Positions 8,702-17,793 of a stretch of DNA of 64,000 bases are shown in pieces. Both the position numbers and the translations under genes were made by a program. A model generated the notes under the pieces. The model was not told the DNA's origin. It saw nothing but the letters and a program-made list of their open reading frames with translations, and made no database searches. Positions within the stretch are counted from its first letter, which is position 1. The number at the start of each line of letters is the position of its first letter. This DNA comes from Komagataeibacter sp. FXV3 (GTDB lineage Bacteria; Pseudomonadota; Alphaproteobacteria; Acetobacterales; Acetobacteraceae), in contig NZ_VWPI01000048.1 in NCBI RefSeq assembly GCF_015155755.1, positions 1-64,000 on the forward strand. The letters run 5' to 3'.

Positions 8702-8731
8702 ACAGGGCCGTCCCAATCGGGATGGCCCTGT
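8702..8731. terminator. Bidirectional rho-independent terminator
   Basis: The arms ACAGGGCCGTCCC (8702-8714) and GGGATGGCCCTGT (8719-8731) pair with one G-T wobble around an AATC loop. An A-rich run lies upstream and a T-rich run downstream, so it can end transcripts of both smpB and the convergent cold-shock gene. Confidence 0.8.
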
Positions 8732-8794
8732 TTCATTTTATCCGTTCATCCTGCCCACACCGCCATGCTGGCGGGGTGGGACAGGGTAGGGGGA

Positions 8795-9475
8795 TCAGTC
8801 CACCGACAGTGCTGCTGCCTCAGGGCCTTTCTGGCCTTCGACAACCTGCACGTTCGCCGTCTGGCCTTCCGTCAGGCCGGACAGGCCCGAACGTTCCAGC
8901 GCGGAAGCATGGACGAAAATGTCCTTGCCACCGTTTTCCGGCGTGATGAAGCCAAAGCCCTTCGTGGCGTTGTACCACTTGACCGTGCCGCGCATGTCCT
9001 GCGCATGCGACAGGTCAGGGGCGGGACGACCGGAGCGGGAGAACCCGCCACGCGCACCGGGTGCCGCGCCGAAAGCCGCACGCGGGCGCTCGGGCTGGGC
9101 CGTGCTCTCGTCAACGGATACGACGTTTGCAACCTGGCGCCCCTTGGGACCCTGGCCGATCTGCACGACCAGCGTGGTGCCGGGTGCGACCGTCGCATGA
9201 CCGGTGGGGTTCAGGGCATTGGCGTGCAGGAACACGTCACCCGAACCGTCCGACAGTTCGACAAAGCCGAAGCCCTTTTCGCTGTTGAACCACTTTACAG
9301 TGGCACTGATTTCCGGGCCGGATGCGACGATCTGGGGACCACCACCTCCGCCACCAAAGGAGCGGCGCGGCGGCGGGGCGCCACGATCACCAAATGAAGG
9401 TGACGACATGAAATCGTCGTCAAACCCGCCGCGGCGCGGGGAGCGGGAGCTGCGGTCGGTCCTGTTACTTCTCAA
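8795..9475 (-). CDS. Protein with two cold-shock domains
   Basis: This RNA-binding protein has two CspA-type domains joined by a flexible linker, a form typical of alphaproteobacteria. Domain one (about 55-122) has the RNP1 motif KGFGFVEL and RNP2 DVFLHANAL. Domain two (about 160-225) has KGFGFITP and DIFVHASAL. The N-terminal 50 residues are rich in Arg, Ser, Gly and Asp, with a run of six Gly, and look disordered. The likely role is RNA chaperone or antiterminator during cold or growth transitions. The frame begins at a TTG (9475); an ATG at 9409 is the alternative. The long upstream gap would allow a structured leader. Confidence 0.88.
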   Translation of the reverse strand: MRSNRTDRSSRSPRRGGFDDDFMSSPSFGDRGAPPPRRSFGGGGGGPQIVASGPEISATVKWFNSEKGFGFVELSDGSGDVFLHANALNPTGHATVAPGTTLVVQIGQGPKGRQVANVVSVDESTAQPERPRAAFGAAPGARGGFSRSGRPAPDLSHAQDMRGTVKWYNATKGFGFITPENGGKDIFVHASALERSGLSGLTEGQTANVQVVEGQKGPEAAALSVD

Positions 9476-9849
9476 CGGTCGTAATCCCGAGGTCTAGGTG
9501 GTGGCTGCCCCATGGGGACATCACCGAATGAAAGCACGTTTGCAGGATAGAGACTGCCTGTATGTCGTTGACCGTCGTTACAGGCGGCATGCGGCTGCAG
9601 GAAAACATCCTCTGTCCTACGGTGACCCTAGCATAAATCGCATCGGCATCAACAACACCAAAGCATATTCCGGCCTTTGGTTTCCACACGAATTTGCATC
9701 TGTGAACAGTTTGTGAGGCCAGGGGTGCAAAAAACCGTGCAAAAAGATGCAGATTAAATTCAGGAATAAACTTGATTTTTACTCGCATTCGCACATTATG
9801 AAAATTAACGTTTCGATTCACATGCCCCACATTGGTAAGAAAACGATCC
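9476..9849. promoter_or_regulatory. Divergent intergenic region, cold-shock gene and TetR gene
   Basis: This 374-base region must hold both promoters and probably a long leader for the cold-shock gene. A direct repeat GTGCAAAAA occurs at 9725-9733 and again at 9737-9745, a 12-base period about 110 bases before the regulator gene, and could be a protein-binding site. A 72-codon plus-strand reading frame (9498-9716) has no protein-like features and I do not call it. Confidence 0.4.
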
Positions 9850-10575
9850 ATGCCCAATCCACTTCCCCCACGCCGAGGGCGCGGCCGACCCCCAAAAATT
9901 GCCCGTGCGCCCGAAGGGACACGCGCCATGCTGGTCCGTGCGGGCGTTGGCCTGCTGACGGAAAAGGGTTTTTCTTCCACCTGCGTCGATGATGTACTGA
10001 ACGCCACCGGCATTTCCAAAGGCTCGTTCTACTACTGCTTCAGCAGCAAGGAAGATTTCGGTCAGGTCCTGATCGACAGTTACGCCACCTATTTCAATAC
10101 CAAGCTCGACCTGTGGCTGACCGACCGGGCGACGCCGCCGCTGCAGCGCATGCTCAATTTCATGCAGGACGCGCGGGCAGGCATGATGAAGCACCATTTC
10201 CGCCGGGGCTGCCTGATCGGCAACCTGGGACAGGAAATCGATATGCTGCCCGATTCGTTCAACGGCCTGCTGCTGACGATTCTGGAAGGGTGGGAACGCC
10301 GCGTGACAGACTGCCTGCTGGTGGCATGCGGCCCGAACCCGACCGCGGTACAGCGGAAGCAGTGCGCGCGTCTGTCACGCTATTTCTGGATCGGCTGGGA
10401 AGGGGCGGTCCTGCGCGCGCGCATGGAACATGATGCCGAACCGCTGGACCTGTTCGCAACCTTCTTCCTGGCGCAGGCAGCGGCCGAACTGGGGACCAAG
10501 GCGCCCGCCGTGTCTAGCCTGCCCGGATCGCCCGTACCGCCTGCGCACGCGCAAACAGCTCAAGCAGAAAACTGA
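9850..10575 (+). CDS. TetR/AcrR family transcriptional regulator
   Basis: A DNA-binding repressor-type protein of 241 residues. The N terminus is basic (PPRRGRGRPPK), followed by a TetR helix-turn-helix (about 28-72) with GFSSTCVDDVLNATGISKGS and FYYCFSSKEDF. The C-terminal ligand domain holds FRRGCLIGNLGQE, the signature of the AcuR-like group, members of which respond to small reactive acids or electrophiles. The ATG at 9850 starts just before the conserved region. The 3' end overlaps the convergent recG by 62 bases. The target genes and inducer are unknown; autoregulation from the upstream gap is likely for this family. Confidence 0.88.
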   Translation: MPNPLPPRRGRGRPPKIARAPEGTRAMLVRAGVGLLTEKGFSSTCVDDVLNATGISKGSFYYCFSSKEDFGQVLIDSYATYFNTKLDLWLTDRATPPLQRMLNFMQDARAGMMKHHFRRGCLIGNLGQEIDMLPDSFNGLLLTILEGWERRVTDCLLVACGPNPTAVQRKQCARLSRYFWIGWEGAVLRARMEHDAEPLDLFATFFLAQAAAELGTKAPAVSSLPGSPVPPAHAQTAQAEN

Positions 10576-12685
10576 CGGCGGGGATCCGCGCACGCAGCGC
10601 GGGCGTGGCTTCGGCGGGTGGCGTATCGACAATGCGCCGCGCGTCCTGCGCCGCCAGCCGCAGCAGCATGTCCACATGCAGCGGGCTGGCCAGCCGCAGG
10701 TCCGGCAGGCCGGACTGACGCCGTCCCGTCAGGTCGCCCCCGCCACGCAGGCGGAAATCCTCATCCGCGATCAGGAACCCGTCCTCCGTCTCCCGCAGCA
10801 GGGCAAGCCTGCGCCGCGCGGTCTGGCCCAGTCCCGCATCGTGCAGCAGCAGGCAGTAGGATTCAGCCTGGCCCCGCCCCACGCGCCCACGCAGCTGGTG
10901 CAGCTGCGCCAGGCCAAAGCGTTCGGCATGTTCAATGACCATGACCGTGGCGTCGGGTATGTCCACGCCCACCTCGATCACCGTGGTCGCCACAAGGATA
11001 CGGGTCTTTCCTGCTGCGAAATCAGCAATGGACTGCTCGCGCACCGCAATGTCCTGCTGGCCATGGGCCAGTCCCACGGCGCCTTCGCCAAAATGGGCGC
11101 ACAGGGCAGCGTGACGGGCTTCAGCTGCGGCGATGTCGCTTGTCTCGCTTTCACTGACCAGCGGGCAGACCCAGAATATCCGCGCCCCACGCGCCAGTGC
11201 GCGCTCCATCCCCGCCAGCAGGTCCCCCATGGCCGACAGCGCATGCAATGATGTGCGCACCGGCTTGCGCCCCGCAGGCTTCACATCCAGCCGGCTGACC
11301 AGCATATCGCCCCACTGCGTCAGCAGCAGGCTGCGCGGGATGGGGGTGGCGGTCATGACCAGCACATCCGTGCGCGGGCCCTTTTCGCCCAGCATCGCAC
11401 GCTGTTCGACGCCAAAACGGTGCTGTTCATCAATGACCGCCAGCGCAAGGTCATGGAAAACCACGCTGTCCTGAAACAGGGCATGGGTGCCGATCACCAG
11501 CCGCGCCGTACCATCGGCGATCATGGCCAGTGCCTCGCGCCGGGCCTTGCCCTTCACGCTGCCGCTGAGGAAGGCGACCGGCACGGGCGACAGCCTGCGG
11601 AAGGTGGCAAGATGCTGGCGGGCCAGAATTTCGGTCGGCGCCATCAGGGCCGCCTGATGCCCCGCTTCCACCGCCGCCAGCATGGCCAGAAGGGCGACCA
11701 GCGTCTTGCCCGCGCCCACGTCCCCCTGCAGCAGGCGCGTCATCTGGCGGGGTGCTGCAAGGTCGGCGTCGATTTCCCCCAGTGTGCGGATCTGGGCTGT
11801 GGTGGGTTCATGGCCAAAGCGCGACAGCGCAATGCGGCGCAGGCTGCCATCGCCCACCACCGCACGCCCTGGCCGCAGCCGGTTGAGCCTGCGGGCCTGT
11901 GCCATGGATACCTGCTGCGCCAGCAGGTCATCACAGGCCAGCCGCGCGCGGGCGCGTTCGGATGCGGCCACCAGCGCGTCACCTTCCAGCAGGTCGGGCA
12001 TGTCATACGGACGGTGCAGCGTGCGCAACGCGTCCTCGAACCCCGGCCACTTACGCTGTTTCAGCACGCTGGCATCCTGCCATTCGGGCAGAGGGGGAAA
12101 TACATCGAACGCCGCGCGCACGGCAGCACGCACCTGACTGGGGAACAGTCCCGCCGTCAGTGGCCATACCGGGTCCAGCAGCGGAATTTCCGCCATGCGG
12201 GCGGCGGGTACCAGATAGTCGGGATGGGCCATGTTCAGCCGGTCGCCAAAGCGCTCCAGCGTGCCCGATACGCATATGTCCTGTCCCGCTTCCAGCCTGC
12301 GGACCAGATGGGGGGAAAAGAACACCAGGTCCGCATCCGCCGTGCCGTCGGTCACAACAACCCGCCACGGCCGCTTGCCCCGGCCGCCACCGGGCGCTGG
12401 CGGCACGACGCGCGTGACCGTGACATGCAGGGTGCAGACGCGCCCCGTTTCCGCCTGCCGCAGGGTCGGCCGGTACCGCCGGTCCACCACCGATTCCGGC
12501 AAGTGGAAAAGAAGGTCGATCACCCGCCCGCCACCGGCCACCCGCGCCAGCAGCTTTGCCGTGGCGGGCTTTACCCCCTTCAGGGTCTCAACCCCCGCAA
12601 GCAGCGGGGCAAGAAGGGAATTGGCGGGCGGGGAGGCGGTATCGGACACGCGGCGGTTCATCCTGCGGGGTGGCATGCTTGTCAT
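10514..12685 (-). CDS. recG: ATP-dependent DNA helicase RecG
   Basis: RecG regresses stalled replication forks and branch-migrates Holliday junctions. The 723-residue protein has the N-terminal wedge/OB domain (about 30-190), Walker A GDVGAGKT (321-328), the DEQH box (419-422) and helicase motif VI QLRGRVGRG, followed by the TRG-type C-terminal region (ADEDFRLRGGGDL). The length is normal for a proteobacterial RecG. The start could be any of several Met codons in the first nine residues. The last 62 bases overlap the TetR gene on the opposite strand. Confidence 0.96.
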   Translation of the reverse strand: MTSMPPRRMNRRVSDTASPPANSLLAPLLAGVETLKGVKPATAKLLARVAGGGRVIDLLFHLPESVVDRRYRPTLRQAETGRVCTLHVTVTRVVPPAPGGGRGKRPWRVVVTDGTADADLVFFSPHLVRRLEAGQDICVSGTLERFGDRLNMAHPDYLVPAARMAEIPLLDPVWPLTAGLFPSQVRAAVRAAFDVFPPLPEWQDASVLKQRKWPGFEDALRTLHRPYDMPDLLEGDALVAASERARARLACDDLLAQQVSMAQARRLNRLRPGRAVVGDGSLRRIALSRFGHEPTTAQIRTLGEIDADLAAPRQMTRLLQGDVGAGKTLVALLAMLAAVEAGHQAALMAPTEILARQHLATFRRLSPVPVAFLSGSVKGKARREALAMIADGTARLVIGTHALFQDSVVFHDLALAVIDEQHRFGVEQRAMLGEKGPRTDVLVMTATPIPRSLLLTQWGDMLVSRLDVKPAGRKPVRTSLHALSAMGDLLAGMERALARGARIFWVCPLVSESETSDIAAAEARHAALCAHFGEGAVGLAHGQQDIAVREQSIADFAAGKTRILVATTVIEVGVDIPDATVMVIEHAERFGLAQLHQLRGRVGRGQAESYCLLLHDAGLGQTARRRLALLRETEDGFLIADEDFRLRGGGDLTGRRQSGLPDLRLASPLHVDMLLRLAAQDARRIVDTPPAEATPALRARIPAVSFLLELFARAQAVRAIRAG

Positions 12686-12765
12686 GCGGGCTGACAGATG
12701 CCCGCATCAGGGCTATAGGACACCTGCGTTACGGAACAAAACACAACCATCATGGGTGGAACGCA

Positions 12766-13077
12766 ATGGAAGCCAGAACGCCAGACCTCTCGCGCCTCGA
12801 TACACGACGGCGCAAGATATATTACCGCGCCACGCATCGCGGCACACACGAAACCGACGTGCTGATCGGCGGCTTTGTCGCCCCCCGGCTGGAAGGCATG
12901 ACCGAAGCCCAGCTTGATGCGCTGGAAGCGGTGATGGACCTGCCGGATGCCGATCTGGCCGACTGGCTGAGCGGCCGCCGCCCGGTGCCGGATGAACTCA
13001 ACACTCCCATGATGAAGGAAATCATGGCTGACGCCACCGACCCCGTGCGGCTTGCGGCGATCCGGGGCGGAAAATGA
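12766..13077 (+). CDS. sdhE: FAD assembly factor SdhE
   Basis: SdhE (DUF339) helps attach FAD to the flavoprotein subunit of succinate dehydrogenase and related enzymes. The 103-residue protein has the family RG-x-x-E motif as RGTHETD, then LIGGFVAPRLEGM and a Trp-Leu-containing helix (DADLADWLSGRRPVP). The frame is open far upstream, but the ATG at 12766 gives the normal length. Its stop overlaps the mfd start (ATGA), a pairing seen in other alphaproteobacteria. Confidence 0.9.
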   Translation: MEARTPDLSRLDTRRRKIYYRATHRGTHETDVLIGGFVAPRLEGMTEAQLDALEAVMDLPDADLADWLSGRRPVPDELNTPMMKEIMADATDPVRLAAIRGGK

Positions 13078-16000
13078 ACGATACGGCAGGTTTCTCACTC
13101 GCACCCGGCGCACCACTTCCCGTATGGGGCGTGCCGGATGGGTATGACGCTTTCCTGCTGGCGCGCAGGGCGGGCGACCATGACGGGCCTGTCCTGCATG
13201 TCTGCCGCGATGACGCCTCCATGGCGCGCATCGCGGACCTGCTGGCCTTTGTCATGCCGGGGGCGGAAATCCTGCGTTTCCCGGGCTGGGACTGCCTGCC
13301 GTACGACCGCGTTTCCCCCAATCCCGCCATCGTGGCGGAACGGGTGGCGACACTGACCCGCCTGCTGGAAAAGGCCACCGCACCCCGCATCGTGCTGACC
13401 ACGGTCATGGGAATTGTACAGCGCGTGCCGCCGCGTGCGGCCTTTGCCGGGCAGTCGATCACCATCAAGGCTGGCGAAAGCCTTGATGCGCCGTTCCTGA
13501 TGGAACTGCTGATCGCACATGGCTACAACCGCACCGACACGGTTATGGAACAGGGCGAATTCGCGACCCGTGGCGGTATTTTCGATATTTTCCCCGCAGG
13601 CGACAGCGAACCGGTACGCCTCGACCTGTTTGGCGACGAGGTGGAGAATATCCGCCGCTTCGACCCTGGTACCCAGCGTTCAACCGCGAAGGTCGACAGT
13701 CTGACCATGCGGCCGGTGGCGGATTTCAGCCTTGATCCTGCCAGTATCTCGCGTTTCCGCACCGGCTGGCGCGACCTGTTTGGCCCTGCTGCCGCCAATG
13801 ACCCGTTATATCAGCATATATCCGATGGGCGTCGCCACGCGGGGATGGAACACTGGCTGCCCCTGTTTCATGAACAGATGGAAACGCTGGTGGACTACCT
13901 GCCCGGCGTGTCCATATCGCTGGCCAACCAGGCGGAAGAGGTGCTGGTCACCCGCCTGGAAATGATTGCCGACCATTATGACGCCCGCAGGCAGCCGACG
14001 CGCGAAGGCGAGGTGCCTTATCGCCCGCTGCCGCCGCACCTCATGTATCTCGACCGCAAGGGATGGGATGCGATGATTGCGGGCCGCAAGGCCGTCGTGT
14101 TCATGCCCTTTGCCCAGCCTGACGGCGCGCCGGGCATGGATGCGGGCGGCAGGCCCGGCCAGATGTTTGCAAAGACCGTGACCGAGGGACGTGAAAACGT
14201 CTTCCCCATGCTGCATGCAAAGGTGGAGGAATGGTCCCAGACCGGCAGGCGTGCCTATGTCACGGCATGGAGCCGGGGATCGTGCGAACGCATTGGCGTG
14301 CTGCTGCGTGAATACCGCCTGCCGGTACAGACCTATGCCACGTGGAAAGAGGCCCAGAAGCTGAAGCCCGGCACTGTCGGCCTGCTGACGCTGGGACTGG
14401 ATCGCGGTTTCTTGGCGGACAACGTGGCGTTTGTATCCGAACAGGACCTGCTGGGTGAGCGGATTTCCCGTCCGCCGCGCCGCCGCAAGAAGGCGGACCA
14501 GTTCATATCCGAGGCATCGGAAATTGCCGAAGGCGACCTGATCGTCCATCAGGATTACGGCATCGGCCGTTATGACGGGCTGGAGACGATTGGCGTGGGC
14601 ACGGCGCCCCATGACTGCCTGCGCCTGATCTATGACGGCAATGAAAAGCTGTTCCTGCCGGTCGAGAATATCGAACTGCTCAGCCGCTTTGGCTCGGATC
14701 AGGCCCATGTGGCGCTGGACAGGCTGGGTGGCGTGTCATGGCAGTCGCGCAAGGCGAAGATGAAGCAGCGCATCCGCGACATGGCGGGTGAACTGATCCG
14801 CACGGCCGCGGCACGTGCGCTGCGTGAAGCACCGGCCATTACGCCAGAGGACGGGATGTGGGACGAATTCTGCGCCCGCTTCCCCTTTGTCGAGACCGAG
14901 GACCAGTCCCGCGCCATTGCCGACGTACTGGATGACATGGCGTCGGGCAAGCCGATGGACCGGCTGGTATGTGGCGACGTGGGCTTTGGCAAGACCGAGG
15001 TGGCGCTGCGCGCGGCCTTCGTCGCCGCCATGTCCGGTGCGCAGGTGGCGGTGGTGGTGCCGACCACGCTGCTGGCCCGCCAGCATTACCGCACGTTTTC
15101 CGCCCGCTTTGCCGGGCTGCCGGTCAACGTGGCGCAACTTTCGCGCATGGTCACGGCCAAGGAAGCCACCGCCGTGCGCAAGGGGCTGGCCGATGGCACG
15201 GTCAATATCGTGATCGGCACGCATGCGCTGCTGGCCAAGACCGTCAAGTTCGCTGATCTCGGCCTGCTGATCGTCGATGAGGAACAGCATTTTGGCGTGG
15301 CCCATAAGGAAAAGCTCAAGGCATTGCGGGAGGACGTGCATGTCCTGACACTGTCCGCCACACCGCTGCCACGCACGCTGCAGCTTGCCCTGACCGGCGT
15401 GCGGGAAATGAGCCTGATCGCCACCCCGCCCACCGACCGGCTGGCGGTGCGTACCTTCATCATGCCATTCGACAGCGTGGTGATCCGTGAGGCGATCCAG
15501 CGCGAACGCTTCCGCGGCGGGCAGGTGTTCTGCGTCGTGCCGCGTATCGAGGATCTGGACCGCATGGCAGCCCGCCTGCACGAAATCGTGCCCGACGCCC
15601 GGCTGGTACAGGCCCATGGCCGCCTGACGTCAACCGAACTGGAGCGGGTCATGACCGAGTTCAGTGACGGCAAATATGACATCCTGCTGTCCACCAACAT
15701 CGTGGAAAGCGGGCTGGACATGCCTGCGGTCAATACGCTGATCATCCACCGCGCCGACATGTTCGGGCTGGGTCAGCTGTACCAGCTGCGCGGACGCGTA
15801 GGCCGTGGCAAGCAGCGTGGCTATGCCTACCTTACGTGGCCGCAGACGCATGTGCTGTCGGCGGCGGCGCAGAAGCGGCTGGAAGTCATGCAGACGCTGG
15901 ATACGCTGGGCGCCGGCTTCACGCTGGCATCCCATGATCTTGACCTGCGCGGGGCCGGCAACCTGCTGGGCGATGAACAGTCGGGCCATATCCGCGAAGT

Positions 16001-16556
16001 GGGCATCGAACTGTACCAGCAGATGCTGGAAGATGCGGTGGCCGACCTGCGCACCGAAAAAGGGCGGCGCAAGCTGCAGGACCGCGACTGGACGCCCAAC
16101 ATCATCCTTGGCCTGCCGGTGCTGATCCCTGATAGCTATGTCACCGACCTGCCGGTGCGACTGGGTCTGTACCGCCGCATCGCGGCACTGGCCAATGATG
16201 CCGAGGTCGAGGCGATGGAAGCCGAACTGGTGGACCGTTTCGGCACGCTGCCTGACGAAGTGCGCAACCTGCTGGATGTCGTCACCCTGAAACGCATGTG
16301 CCGCGAGGCAGGCGTGGAACGGTTGGAAGCCGGCCCCAAGGGCATGGTCATCCAGTTCCGTGGCAACACGTTTGCCAACCCGGCGGGGCTGGTGGCATGG
16401 ATTGCAAAGCAGAAGGAAGCCAATGTCCGCCTGCGTCCTGACCACAAGCTGGCAATCATACGCGAAATGACCAACGCCCAGAGGATCACGCAGGCACGCA
16501 AGGTGCTGACGGCGCTGGTCAGGCTGGCGCGGGAGGATGCAGACGTTCCGGCCTGA
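13074..16556 (+). CDS. mfd: Transcription-repair coupling factor
   Basis: Mfd removes RNA polymerase stalled at DNA lesions and recruits UvrA. At 1160 residues it has the usual size. The order is a UvrB-like N-terminal region (about 1-350), the RNA polymerase interaction domain with VHQDYGIGRYDGLE, the translocase core with Walker A CGDVGFGKTEV, the VDEEQHFG box and QLRGRVGRGKQRGYAY, and the C-terminal TRCF domain (about 1010-1110). The start codon overlaps the sdhE stop. A palindromic repeat follows in the convergent gap. Confidence 0.97.
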   Translation: MNDTAGFSLAPGAPLPVWGVPDGYDAFLLARRAGDHDGPVLHVCRDDASMARIADLLAFVMPGAEILRFPGWDCLPYDRVSPNPAIVAERVATLTRLLEKATAPRIVLTTVMGIVQRVPPRAAFAGQSITIKAGESLDAPFLMELLIAHGYNRTDTVMEQGEFATRGGIFDIFPAGDSEPVRLDLFGDEVENIRRFDPGTQRSTAKVDSLTMRPVADFSLDPASISRFRTGWRDLFGPAAANDPLYQHISDGRRHAGMEHWLPLFHEQMETLVDYLPGVSISLANQAEEVLVTRLEMIADHYDARRQPTREGEVPYRPLPPHLMYLDRKGWDAMIAGRKAVVFMPFAQPDGAPGMDAGGRPGQMFAKTVTEGRENVFPMLHAKVEEWSQTGRRAYVTAWSRGSCERIGVLLREYRLPVQTYATWKEAQKLKPGTVGLLTLGLDRGFLADNVAFVSEQDLLGERISRPPRRRKKADQFISEASEIAEGDLIVHQDYGIGRYDGLETIGVGTAPHDCLRLIYDGNEKLFLPVENIELLSRFGSDQAHVALDRLGGVSWQSRKAKMKQRIRDMAGELIRTAAARALREAPAITPEDGMWDEFCARFPFVETEDQSRAIADVLDDMASGKPMDRLVCGDVGFGKTEVALRAAFVAAMSGAQVAVVVPTTLLARQHYRTFSARFAGLPVNVAQLSRMVTAKEATAVRKGLADGTVNIVIGTHALLAKTVKFADLGLLIVDEEQHFGVAHKEKLKALREDVHVLTLSATPLPRTLQLALTGVREMSLIATPPTDRLAVRTFIMPFDSVVIREAIQRERFRGGQVFCVVPRIEDLDRMAARLHEIVPDARLVQAHGRLTSTELERVMTEFSDGKYDILLSTNIVESGLDMPAVNTLIIHRADMFGLGQLYQLRGRVGRGKQRGYAYLTWPQTHVLSAAAQKRLEVMQTLDTLGAGFTLASHDLDLRGAGNLLGDEQSGHIREVGIELYQQMLEDAVADLRTEKGRRKLQDRDWTPNIILGLPVLIPDSYVTDLPVRLGLYRRIAALANDAEVEAMEAELVDRFGTLPDEVRNLLDVVTLKRMCREAGVERLEAGPKGMVIQFRGNTFANPAGLVAWIAKQKEANVRLRPDHKLAIIREMTNAQRITQARKVLTALVRLAREDADVPA

Positions 16557-16676
16557 ACATGCCAGCCGCCGGCACACGATACGCAACATGTGCGTATCTT
16601 GGGCATTACGAGGGAAGGGGAGGGAAAGCAGGTATCGTCCGGGGCCGCCTGTATCCCCGCCCATGGAACATAACCA

Positions 16677-16752
16677 AGGTTTTTGGTGAAGCTTTTTTCA
16701 AGAAGCTTCAAGGAACGCCGCCTTTTTGAAAAAAGGTGGCCCACAGAAACTG
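16677..16752. repeat. Composite palindromic repeat, copy 4 (both hairpins)
   Basis: Both hairpins are present: GAAGCTT/AAGCTTC at 16688-16709 and GCCGCCTTTTTGAAAAAAGG with return arm to GGTGGC at 16717-16740, one mismatch. The outer arm GGTTTTTGG is on the left. It lies between the 3' ends of mfd and a minus-strand gene. Confidence 0.65.
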
Positions 16753-16772
16753 CTATTACTTCTGCTGGCGTA

Positions 16773-17705
16773 TCAACGGATGGGCAGGGGAATGTGGTTG
16801 ACGGTCATCACGCCACCTTCCCAGCTTACATCCCATGATGTACCACCGCCTGCGGCCTTGTGACCGAACAGCTTGGCCAGAATCAGCGCAGCACTTGCCC
16901 GCGTCTGGCCCGCGTTGCGCAGGGTCTCGATCACGGCGTCAAGGTTCTGCACCTGTATGTGGCCCGTAGCGGATGACGCATCGGTATTGCCGGTCAGGTT
17001 GGCGTCGCCATTACCCGTGATCTGCATGGTCCCGCGCTGGGCGTTCAGCGATGCGACATGCAACGGCACGCGCACGTTTTCCGATGGATGACCGGTAATG
17101 GCGGCAGCCAGCGGCACCAGCGAATCACCGGGGATCGATGCATTGGCCGTGGCCTGCTGCGGCAATGCGCTGGCCAGCAGCGTGTTATGCGTGCCGGTTA
17201 TGCCAATACCCTGTGTTTCCAGTGTCAGCGTGGCCGGGGCGCTGTCACCTCTGGCGCCCGCCAGATGCAGGTGCGCGCGGCGGAAAGACAGTTTTGTCTG
17301 ACCGCTGGTCAGCAGGCCACCCTGCCATGTCAGGTCATAACTGTGTCCCGCGCGCAACCCGTCCATGATGGGGGTGGCGGCGGAAACGAAATAATCCTGC
17401 GCGCAGCCCTGTGAATGATGACCGGTCAGCGTCGCCAGCATGACGAGGGAGGCCACGTCCTCCATATCCCGTAGCGCCTGCGGGCCAAGCCCGGTACCGC
17501 TGGCCGCAATGTCAGTGGCATGAAACGTCTGGTCCGCATCCCCCGCCAGCGCCAGATCATAGCCATGCCCGGCAAGGGCGCTGTCGCCATGGGGCTGGCT
17601 GCTGGCGACCTGCACATGGCCACATGTACCGGGAAGGGCCGAAGCCCGGGCCGACCCGATGCAGGACAGGGCCGCCAGGGCGGTGGTGATGAGTAATTTC
17701 TTCAT
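16773..17705 (-). CDS. Secreted protein, possibly DUF2125-like
   Basis: The protein has a clear signal peptide (MKKLLITTALAALSCIGSARA) and about 290 mature residues rich in Gly, Thr, Ser and Ala with many short beta-like repeats (TLTLETQGIGITGT; GHIQVQNLDAVIETLRNAG). The late LDAVIETLRNAG helix followed by a G-x-W beta ending resembles the DUF2125 (COG4093) layout of alphaproteobacterial envelope proteins, but this is weak similarity by eye. A GTG three codons upstream (17714) is an alternative start. The location is probably periplasmic or outer membrane. Function unknown. Confidence 0.65.
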   Translation of the reverse strand: MKKLLITTALAALSCIGSARASALPGTCGHVQVASSQPHGDSALAGHGYDLALAGDADQTFHATDIAASGTGLGPQALRDMEDVASLVMLATLTGHHSQGCAQDYFVSAATPIMDGLRAGHSYDLTWQGGLLTSGQTKLSFRRAHLHLAGARGDSAPATLTLETQGIGITGTHNTLLASALPQQATANASIPGDSLVPLAAAITGHPSENVRVPLHVASLNAQRGTMQITGNGDANLTGNTDASSATGHIQVQNLDAVIETLRNAGQTRASAALILAKLFGHKAAGGGTSWDVSWEGGVMTVNHIPLPIR

Positions 17706-17793
17706 TTGCGGCACAAGTTGGCGTGATTACGCGCCTGATGCAATCGGGTATGATATCCCATCGCGATGATGAAACATTTGTACTCATTGGCCC

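Larger units (their letters stand above)
8460..8794. other. Convergent gap after smpB, no gene
   Basis: This 335-base stretch separates the 3' ends of smpB and the cold-shock gene. It contains a short copy of the palindromic repeat (8560-8582), a 12-base tandem repeat (8612-8667) and a strong terminator hairpin (8702-8731). I see no credible coding region. Confidence 0.6.

Noticed and set aside
7962-8794. tmRNA gene near smpB
   Set aside because: No tRNA-like ends or tag-coding segment were recognised; only terminator and repeats follow smpB.
9498-9716. 72-residue reading frame in the cold-shock/TetR gap
   Set aside because: No ribosome site, basic scattered composition and no known family; the region is better explained as leader and promoters.
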